This document shows, in pieces, positions 33,897 through 41,780 of a DNA stretch of 64,000 nucleotides. The stretch is taken from contig JANHCV010000001.1 of assembly GCA_025594325.1 (NCBI GenBank), positions 4,526,001-4,590,000 of the forward strand, written 5' to 3'. Made by a program: the position numbers and the translations under genes. The number at the start of each line of letters is the position of its first letter. The first letter of the stretch is position 1. The notes beneath the pieces are model-generated. The model searched no databases. It was not told where the DNA came from and saw only the letters and a program-made list of their open reading frames with translations. The stretch comes from Blastocladiella emersonii ATCC 22665. Taxonomy: Eukaryota; Blastocladiomycota; Blastocladiomycetes; Blastocladiales; Blastocladiaceae.

Positions 33897-34655
33897 ATGA
33901 AGTTCACCGCCACCACCGTCCTCCTCGCGCTCCTCGCCACTGCGGCCACCTCGGTCAACGCGCACGGCGCCATCGTTGGCGCGCAGGGCATCGCGGGCCC
34001 GCAGGGCAAGGCGCTCGGCGTGCTCGAGAGCGTGCCGCGCACGGGCACGGGCCGCAACCCGTTCCAGACGGACACGTCCATCATCCGCGACGGCGAGATC
34101 CGGTCGGGCCGGTCGGGTCCGTGCGGGCGCACGATCGCGGGCGGCAACAACGACATGGCGGGCGTGGCCAAGATCGCGCAGGAGATGGGCGGTCTGCCGC
34201 AGGTGGCGCCCAACATGCCGCTCAAGCTGACGCTGCACCAGGTGAACGCCGACGGCGCGGGCCCGTTCGCGTGCGACATCTCCATGGACGGCACGGGCAA
34301 CGACTTCCAGCAGGTGCAGGTGGCGCAGAACGTGGCGGGCGTGCTGGGCACGAACCCGCTCGGCAACAAGTCGCCGCACGACCTGGTGGTGATGATGCCG
34401 GCCAACATGCAGTGTACGGGCGGCGCCAGCGGCAACATGTGCATGGTGCGGTGCCGCAACAACGCCGTGGCGGGGCCGTTTGGCGGGTGTGTCCCCGTCG
34501 AGCAGGCGTCGCCGCAGGTGGCCGCGGCCGCGCTCGCGTCGGGCGGCTCCGTTGCTGGTGCGGGCGGTGCTGCTCCGGCTGCTGGTGCCGCGGCGCCCGC
34601 GCCCAAGCGTGCCGGTGGTGCGCTCGGCGGTCTCGGCGCCCTCCTCGGCCTGTAA
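33897..34655 (+). CDS. Egh16-like (DUF3129) secreted protein, copy C
   Basis: Identical in amino-acid sequence (252 residues) to copy A, so the same features apply: a 22-residue signal peptide, a mature chain starting HGAIV, the LHQVNADGAGPF and RCRNNAVAGPFGGC motifs, and an Ala/Gly/Pro-rich tail. Silent positions also agree, since the alternative reading frames are the same, so the two copies either arose very recently or are kept alike by gene conversion. The promoters differ by a few bases around the TATA box, so expression may not be identical. A tRNA gene lies 340 bases downstream. Confidence 0.92.
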   Translation: MKFTATTVLLALLATAATSVNAHGAIVGAQGIAGPQGKALGVLESVPRTGTGRNPFQTDTSIIRDGEIRSGRSGPCGRTIAGGNNDMAGVAKIAQEMGGLPQVAPNMPLKLTLHQVNADGAGPFACDISMDGTGNDFQQVQVAQNVAGVLGTNPLGNKSPHDLVVMMPANMQCTGGASGNMCMVRCRNNAVAGPFGGCVPVEQASPQVAAAALASGGSVAGAGGAAPAAGAAAPAPKRAGGALGGLGALLGL

Positions 34656-34996
34656 GCTTCTCAGCAAGAGCGTGTGTACAGTGGTTGTTGTTTTCCATCA
34701 AAATAAGACGTCTCGAACCAGTTTTTCTCCTCAATCCATTTTCCTCCTGAATGCTCGAGAGAACCTCGTCAGCGCGATGGGAATGCTCGCATGATCTCGG
34801 GAGCCCTGTTCTGAACCTCATGGTCGCGTCTGTCCGAGAGAACCACGTCAGCGCGATCGTGAGGCTCGCCATGAGCTCAGTGTATGGCGATCGAACCGGC
34901 TCTTCACTTGACGATGGTCGCGTCGGTCATGTCGGCGTGACCTAGGGGTGCCGATTAGGAGCAGGTCAAGAACCGTCGGGCACACGCGAAGCACTC
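34656..34996. other. Intergenic region with a direct repeat
   Basis: Between Egh16 copy C and the tRNA gene. After the end of the duplication arm it contains only the imperfect direct repeat listed separately. No open frame here looks coding. Confidence 0.4.
34753..34878 (+). repeat. Imperfect direct repeat, about 45 bases, two copies
   Basis: Copy 1 (about 34753-34798) and copy 2 (about 34832-34878) share CGAGAGAACC, CGTCAGCGCGAT, GCTCGC and ATGA-CTC in the same order and spacing, with roughly one mismatch in five. They are absent from the arm 1 flank, so they postdate or lie outside the duplication. Confidence 0.6.
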
Positions 34997-35101
34997 GCCC
35001 TAGTAGCACAATCGGTTAGTGCGCCGTGCTTATATGAGCGTTCCTCATATATATAACGCACAGTGACGCGGAGGTTGCGGGTTCGAGCCCCGCCTAGAGC
35101 A
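34997..35101 (+). tRNA. tRNA-Ile (anticodon UAU) with 31-nt intron
   Basis: The cloverleaf folds as follows: acceptor GCCCTAG / CTAGAGC with one C-A mismatch at the third pair; D-arm GCAC...GTGC; anticodon stem CCGTG / CGCGG (one wobble pair); loop with anticodon TAT at 35031-35033; five-base variable loop; T-arm GCGGG-TTCGAGC-CCCGC; discriminator A at 35101. The intron (35035-35065) sits after position 37, the canonical eukaryotic site. Bases 35031-35038, including the anticodon, pair perfectly with intron bases 35044-35051, as expected for recognition by the tRNA splicing endonuclease. The internal A box (TAGCACAATCGG) and B box (GGTTCGAGCCC) fit RNA polymerase III. Genomic CCA after the discriminator is coincidental. 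Confidence 0.88.
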
Positions 35102-35107
35102 CCACCC

Positions 35108-35112
35108 TTTTT
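35108..35112 (+). terminator. RNA polymerase III terminator of tRNA-Ile
   Basis: A run of five T residues begins seven bases after the tRNA 3' end, a standard Pol III stop signal. Confidence 0.7.
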
Positions 35113-35350
35113 GCACCGAGTTATCGACCTGGAAACCTCGCAGGAACGCCGCCATCGTGCAGGACAGCTTGCCCGGCGCGATGATCGCCGCCACGCCGTT
35201 CGGCGTTCATCACGTTATCGCGCGCGAGGATCGGCGAGCCGTCACGGAAGCGGCTCGGCGGCCCAGCGGGCCTCCAAGTCGACGGAGCTCCCGCCGCAGC
35301 GGTCCCTCCTCCCCTCAGGCACCACCGACTTGCTGCAACGTAACATACCC

Positions 35351-36638
35351 ATGACATCAACGCTGGCGCACGTCCCAATCCTGCCGCCGCTGGCCAAGGC
35401 CAAGGAGGTGCTGTTCACGGTCGAGGACGAGTACATCTTCGACGTGGCGTGCTCGGGCCCGCACGTTGCCGTGTCGGCGTCGAACCACCAGATCAAGCTG
35501 TACGACGTGCAGCTGAACCTGCAGGGGAGCCTGACGGGGCACACGGGCACGATTTCGGGCCTGTCGTTCCACCCGACCGACTCGAACCTGCTCTTCTCGT
35601 CGTCGCACGACGGCAGCGTGCTGTGCTGGGACCTGCGCGCGCCAGTCTCGCCCGCGCAGGCGTGGAAGGTGCCGAACCGGCAGTCGTTCTTCTCGCACTC
35701 GGTCAACGCCGCGGGGACCATGATCGCGGCGGGGACCGAGCTCGCTGGGTGCGACGCGTTTGTACACTTCTACGACCCGCGGATGCCGGCGATCCAGCAC
35801 TCGTTCAGCGAGTCGTTTGCCGACGACGTGACGCTTCTGGCGTTCCATCCGACGCAGGCGAACCGGCTGCTGAGCGGGTCGACGGACGGCGTGGCGTGCG
35901 TGTTCGACCTCGCAACGTGGGACGAAGACGAGGATCTCGTGGCGTCGATGCAGAGCGGGTCGTCGGTCAACAAGCTCGGGTGGTTTGGCCCCGCGGGCGA
36001 GTTTGTGTGGCTCACAACGCACGTCGAGACGTTCTCGCTGTGGTCGGCTGAGGTACGGACTGCGAGGCTGTTCCGCGGAAGAGTGGTGCTGACGTGTCAT
36101 CGGTGGAGTAGGGCGACCTTCTCAAGGACTTTGGCGACATTCGGCAGCTCTCGACCGAGGAGGTGCCCATCAACTACGCGGTCCAGTGCCAGTACGACGC
36201 AGCGGCGCAGCGGCTGTTCCTGACGACCGGCTCTCACGAGTACGCTTCGTTGCTCCACAGCCTTAATGCACTCCGGACCTAACCGCCCTGCAACCATGTA
36301 GGGGCGCGCTCTCGGTGCTGCACGTCACGCTCAACGAGCTGCAGCTGTGCTTCAGCGCGGGGCACGCGCACACGGACGTGGTGCGGTCGGCGTCGCTCGA
36401 CTTTGCCAAGGGGTGCATGATCTCGGGCGGCGAGGACTCGAAGCTCAGCCTGTGGCTGCCAAACCCCGCGGCGCCCGCCATCACCCCCGCCAACGCCGTG
36501 GCCGCGTCGTCGGCGGCCGTCGTTGCTCCCGAGCCGGCTGCCGCGGCGGCGGCGCCCTCGCCCGCAACCAAGGCGTTCCGCGGCGGATCGGGCCGCGCCG
36601 AGGGCAAGGGCAAGAAGACTTCGCCCTACGCCCGGTAA
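35351..36638 (+). CDS. WD40-repeat protein, WDR89-like
   Basis: A beta-propeller scaffold; the WDR89 family has no firmly assigned function. Exons 35351-36052, 36112-36239 and 36302-36638 give 388 residues; introns are 59 and 62 nt. Propeller blades are visible as AVSASNHQIKLYDVQL, GHTGTISGLSFHPTDSNLLF followed by SSHDGSVLCWDLR, FVHFYDPR, FHPTQANRLLSGSTDGVACV, a partial blade ending LWSAE, and GHAHTDVVRSASLDFAKGCM followed by GGEDSKLSLW. The C-terminal tail is Ala/Pro-rich then basic (GRAEGKGKKTSPYAR). The start at MTSTLAHV is used because the sequence upstream is open but Arg-rich and unlike WD proteins. Several other WD40 families could give similar blades, so the WDR89 label is moderate. 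Confidence 0.82.
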
Positions 36639-37038
36639 GCCGTCCCTCGTAAATAGTAGTTGCTGTACCAGTGTCCCTATTTAGCTCCATATATCGCCCA
36701 TTCGATCCGCAACATCGCCGCCGCCGCGACCACCGCCCCGCGCGCGACTGTCTCCCGGCGCGCGACGCGTCTCGTCATGCAAGGACCAAGTTTGGACGCG
36801 CGCGCGACGTGATGGGAGGGGTTGGGAGGGAGACAATACGCGGCGTGGCAGGGCGGCCGCTTTGGAGCGAGCGACCCTAAGTTGGGCGGCCAGGCGGGCC
36901 TCAGCCTCATGGCGCAGCGCGCGACCTGCAGGCAGGGAAAAACTCTGCCCGACCCTCGGCTCCGGTCCGCGCTCCCCTCTCCCCTCCAGCGACTTCATGC
37001 AGCTCATCAAGCCGTAGCCCGCGACGGCCACCACCACC
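36639..37038. other. Intergenic region, WDR89-like / PDE
   Basis: 400 bases between two genes on the plus strand. It should contain the WDR89-like 3' end and the PDE promoter. I see no repeat or RNA gene. Confidence 0.4.
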
Positions 37039-40000
37039 ATGGATTCCACTTCGACCTCTGCGGCACCGCTGCCGCCCCTGCCTCCACCACCGCCGCCGCC
37101 GCCGGCGTCGCTGGCCGCGACCGCGGACCCCGCCGGCCCGGCTCCAACTCTGTCGACCATCTCGGGCAACTACACCTACGCCGCAAGCGCCAGCACATCT
37201 CGCGGTAGCGGCATGGCGTCGCCCGTCGTCATCGTCGAGCCCGACGCCGACGCGGACGCGGGGACCCGGTCCGGGCCCGGATCCACCCGGGGGACCTGGA
37301 CTAGCCTCAACGATGCGTCGGCGGCGGCGACGTCGCCGGGCTCGCCCGCGATCGCGCTCGCGTCCAAGTTGCTGAGCGCCGACGATCTCGCGGCCGTCGA
37401 GAGGGTACGGTGCCGATCTGCCGCGCTTGCGGGCACTCGTTGGGGGGCCGCTGGCTCACGCATGCGCGCGCTGAGTGTAGGCCCTGCAGAAGCACGCGCC
37501 CGTCGGTGACAACATCATGGAGTTTGGGCTCAACATTGTCGGCATGGCCAAGACGGAGCAGTTCGGGCTCGTGCTCGCCATGGCGCGCCGCATGCGCATC
37601 CCGTCGCTCCTGCGGATATCGTACGACGCGCTGCTCGACTGGGTCGTGGCCGTCGAGTCGAGTACGTTCCCCTCCTCCGCCTGTCGGATTTCGCCGAGTG
37701 CAGGCCGCTGCTGACTCCATTCCGCCAACTAGAGTACGAGCCGAACCCGTACCACAACTTCAGCCACGCCGTGGACGTGGCCTTCATGTGCTTCTTCACC
37801 TTCTTCACGCTGCACGCGTCCGAGCTGCTGACCGAGCTCGAGATGGTCGCCGTCTTTCTCGCCGCGCTGTGCCACGACGCCGGCCACCCGGGCCGCAATA
37901 ACGCGTACATGGTCGCCACGCACCACGAGCTCGCCGTGCGCTACAACAACCAGTCGGTGCTCGAAAACTACTCGATCGACCTCGGCCGCGCGCTGCTCGC
38001 CGACCACGCGATCCTCGCCGCCGTCTCGCCCGCGGCACGCGACCTGTTCCTCGACTTGTTCACGGACCTGATCCTCGCCACCGACATGAGCAAACACTTC
38101 CTCCTCGTCAAGGAGCTCGGCGAGCTCTCGCAGCAGCTTCTCCAGCACGACCAGATGATGCTGCTCGCCGAGGAGGAGAAGGCCGCATCCATGCTCTCCA
38201 TGGCGAGTCTCAGCGACCACCGCTCCGGCGAGGCCCTGTGCGACCTCCCCGAGGAGACGTCGGGCCAGACCACGCCGACGAAACTCGCCGAGGGCGCCGC
38301 CGGCAGCGCGCAGTCCCTGTCGTCGCAGGGCGTGCTGACGTCGCAGCTCGCCCACGCCCTCGGCGGCTCGCACGACTCGCCCGCCGTCTCCATGGCCCCG
38401 CTGCCCAGCATCAAGATGCCGTCCGCCAGCGATATTAGCACCGCGCCCGCGCCCGTCCTGCTCGCTGCGCGCTCGCACTCAGCCGAGGGCGGGCTCGACA
38501 CCAACACTGGTGCCACCATCACCTTCTCCGCGTCCGGCTCGCGCGACTTTGCCCCCGGGCCCGAGACCGCCACCTTCGACGACGACCCGCTGCTCGTCGA
38601 GTACACGCTGCTGCAGGCGCCGCAGCGGCGGAGCCTGATCAAGGCGCTGCTGCACGCGGCCGACATCTCGAACACGGTGCGCCCGTGGGAGCTGTGCAAG
38701 CGGTGGAGCGACCTCGTGGAGCTCGAGCATTTCGCGCAGGGTGACGCCGAACTCGCCGCCGGCCTCCCCGTCTCGCCCAACATGGACCGCACCGCGTGCC
38801 AGCAGGCGAAAGTGTCCATCGACTTCTCGGATATCATCATCCAGCCCTTCTTCGTCCTCCTCGCCGACGTGTTGCCCGGCACCGAGCTGTACCTCGACCA
38901 GCTCGCCGTCAACCGTACCCTGTGGGAGCAGCTGCGCGAGCGCGCGCCGCCGTCGACGCAGGCTGGCGTGTCGCGGCCCGGGTCCGCGGGGCGGCCCGAG
39001 CTCCCGCCCATCGACACGTCCGTGTCCGTCGCCGTGGCCGCCGCGGAACCCCTGCCGCCGTCGAAAGCCGGCACGCCCATCTCCAAACCCGTCTCGGCGT
39101 TCGGCACCCCGGACCTGTCCGCGTCGGCGCTCCACAGCCCACGCACGCCGACGCAGCGCCCGCAGCAGCAGGCGCACCCGGGCTCCCCGCTCGTCGCGCC
39201 CGGCGGCCGCCGCGTGAGCGTCGCTGCGGGCACCATCGTGATCCCGGAACACTACTTCCACGCCGCAAGCGCCGAGGCGAGTCCCACCGCCAGCAACATC
39301 TCGGCCGCGGCCGCCGCCGCCGCCGCAGCAGCAGCCACCGCCATGGCCGCGGGGATCCCGATCCCAACCACACCCCACACTTCCGGCGGCGCCGCGCCCA
39401 TCCCACCCGTCCCGCCGCTCCCGGTCCCCACGCCCGCGGGCGGGCGGTACCCGGGGTGGCCGCAGACGTCCGAGCCGGGGGCGACCGAGGACTTTGACGC
39501 GCTGTACCTGGCGTACCTGGCGCGCGCGCACTCGCGGCGGCGCGCGGCTCCGCGCAGCGTGTCGCCCGGCCCGATGCCGCTCGCCGACCCGACGGCGTAC
39601 CGCAGGTACAGCCTCGAGGCGTCCGAGCGCCAGCGCCGCCGCAAGTCGACGATCCAGTTGCGCGGGACGGCGAGTGGCGGGTTGCTCGGGTCCGGGATGC
39701 ATCTCGGGGCCGCGGGCGCGGCGCAGATGTCGACGTCGTCGTCGGGATTGCTCGGTGGGCCGGGACCGGGGCCGGGGCCGCCGGCGCCGTCGCGCCGCGC
39801 TGCGTCGCTGGATACTTCGGGGCTGTACTTTCGCCAGGGCGGCGGCGGCGGCAGCGGAAGCAGTGGCGGGCTCCCGCCGGTCCCGCCGGTCCCCGCGGTC
39901 TTTGTCGTCGAGGGCTTCCGCGTACCAGGTGCGGGCCCCGACACGACGCCGCGCAGCGAGTGGCGGCGCGAGCTGCTCGAGGGCAACGCGGAGCCAAGGG

Positions 40001-40059
40001 AGCCCGCGTCGACGCCCGTCACGGCGGTTCCCCCTCCGCCACGGACTATGGCGTCGTAG
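37039..40059 (+). CDS. Class I 3',5'-cyclic nucleotide phosphodiesterase
   Basis: Hydrolyses cAMP and/or cGMP to the 5' nucleotide. Exons 37039-37404, 37481-37661 and 37733-40059 give 957 residues; introns are 76 and 71 nt. After a Pro-rich start (PPLPPPPPPPPAS), a helical domain (ALQKHAPVGDNIMEFGLNIV) precedes the catalytic domain. Metal and catalytic motifs are intact: HNFSHAVDV (about residue 190), HDAGHPGRNN (about 229), a glutamate-containing middle segment and LHAADISN (about 489), followed by SPNMDRTACQQAKVSIDFSD and the FFVLLADVLPG helix. About 130 extra, low-complexity residues lie between KHFLLVKELGELSQ and the LHAADIS motif. The last 400 residues are Pro/Ala/Gly-rich and probably disordered. 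No transmembrane or GAF domain is seen. Substrate preference cannot be read from the sequence. Confidence 0.93.
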
Positions 40060-40101
40060 AGGATGACAAGTAATACATTTCAAACCCAAAACGGACGATT
40101 T

Positions 40102-41454
40102 CTATACAGCCTGCGCGACAACCCCGTCCCCTTCCTCATCTTCAGCGGGCGCAAACCAGTTGCGCTTGCACACGGGACACAGCGGCGATACCTCGGCCCA
40201 CTCGGCGGCACACGCCGCGTGGAAGTGGTGCCGGCACGGCAGCCAAGTGAGGCGGTCGCCCGCGTCGTAGTCGTCGAGGCAGATCACGCACAGCGCGTCC
40301 TCGCGCGCGATGGACGGGTGTGAGGGTGCCGGCGGCGCGGCGGGTTCGGGTTTCCACCCGAGGTTCGCGAGACTCGGCCGTGTCGCCATTGGCGCTGCCT
40401 CGGGCACTGGTGTGTAGTTTTGCGCTGGGAACGCGCGCAGGGCCTCGCGACGGTGGAAAGGCGCGAACGACGCGGCGGTGGCGGGATCGCTCGTGGTCGC
40501 GGCGGCCGTGTTGGACGGGTGGAGGACCTGTTCGCGCGCCCGTGAGCGGTATGAGCGCATGAAGATGACGAGGGCCGCGAGCGGGAGGAGCAGCAGTACG
40601 GCAAACGTCGAGTACAGCGATGCCGTGGCCACGGCGGCCACCCACGCGATGGCGAGCAGCGGGAGGGCGGGCGCCGCAGGACATGGTGGGACTAGCGTCG
40701 CGATGGAGCGTCAGCGAGAGCGGATCGAGGTTGAGGGAGAGCCAACAGTACCAAAGATGAGGAAGCAGGCGCACGCGATGGCCAGCAGGAACGAGACGAC
40801 TTGCTGGATCCCGCGTATCCTAACCACGCACGTTGCGGTCAGCCATCACCGATCCGAGTCTTCACACCGAGACTCGCATACCGCTCAAGACGCCTGAGCC
40901 GCGGGCTGACTGGCACGCTCGGGTCGAGCTCGCCGTGGACGCGCTCGAACACGACAGCCGGGAGCGCCGCGATCGCCATGACGCCGTCGACCGCGAGCGC
41001 GCAGTGCAGGACGCGCCACAGCCGGCACGCCACCAACATCTCACCCTCATCCCCGACCGCCGCGAACCCAATCACGAGCGCCGAGACCGGGATCGCGGCA
41101 CGCGCCAGCGCGACGAGCGCCTGGAACACGAGGCGCGCGCGGACCACGGGCGTCGCCACGGTCCACGAGTCGTGCAGGATCGTGGTCATGTTGCGCTGCG
41201 CGATGCGGGCCGCTGGGTTCAGGTCTGGGTACATACGCGCGCGATGGCGCCGTCAGTGTACGGAACGGATCGGCCCATCCGCCGCGGTGGTTGACCGTAC
41301 ACAACGCGGACGATCGCCGCAGAAGCCGCGTCGAGGCCCGCGATACGCTGCTGGTGGCGGCGCTGGCCGCAGAGAAAGTCGATCGCATGCTCGCCGTCGA
41401 CCGCATGCCGTACAGCGCTGGCGGCGCGTCGGACACAGGGCGCGGGAGGGACAT
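40102..41454 (-). CDS. Multi-span membrane protein with C-terminal RING-H2
   Basis: A probable membrane-bound E3 ubiquitin ligase. Exons 41301-41454, 40882-41224, 40752-40819 and 40102-40691 give 384 residues; introns are 60-76 nt with donors GTACGG, GTATGC and GTACTG. The Ser/Arg-rich N-terminus is followed by about five hydrophobic spans: LVFQALVALARAAIPVSALV, WRVLHCALAVDGVMAIAALP, VVSFLLAIACACFLIFV, LPLLAIAWVAAVATASLY and FAVLLLLPLAALVIFM. The cytosolic C-terminus carries the RING-H2: CVICLDDYDAGDRLTWLPC, RHHFHAACAAEW and CPVCKRN. Cys/His spacing is complete. The architecture resembles endomembrane RING ligases in general; I cannot assign an orthologue. The two small middle exons were found by requiring phase continuity. 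Confidence 0.82.
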
Positions 41455-41780
41455 GAGTGTCTAGCTAAGCTTCAGGGTCGCCGCGAGGGTGATGGTGCAT
41501 CGAGTCGCGTGGTCGGAGAGAGAGATTCATTGCAAGGATTCGGCGGTACAAGAGGGGAGAGGGCGAGCAGAAGTCCCGCGGATCGCCGGTGCACCGCTCC
41601 ACCGTCGCGCGTCACTTCCGCGGCCACCGGACACGACGAGGGCCTTGGTCGGTGCCTGTTCTCACGGTCGCGGACATCTGAAAGATCCGGGGATGGGTTT
41701 CAGAAGACCATGTGCATTTTGTTTGGGAGCGGTGCGTGCGTGATGGCAGCCCTGATCCGGCCACCCTCCACCCGCGCAGC
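41455..41780. other. Intergenic region, Zn2Cys6 factor 3' end / RING-H2 promoter
   Basis: 326 bases between two minus-strand genes. No repeat or RNA gene seen. Confidence 0.4.

Larger units (their letters stand above)
33720..34732 (+). repeat. Inverted duplication arm 2 (contains Egh16 copy C)
   Basis: Reverse-complement partner of 13551-14560. The coding sequence is identical in every frame I compared. Similarity starts about 45 bases before the TATA box (CCTGGGCCCCGC is shared) and ends shortly after the AAAATAAGACGTCTCGAAC 3' flank. Between the arms lie about 19 kb and nine complete genes, including the diverged Egh16 copy B. Confidence 0.9.
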
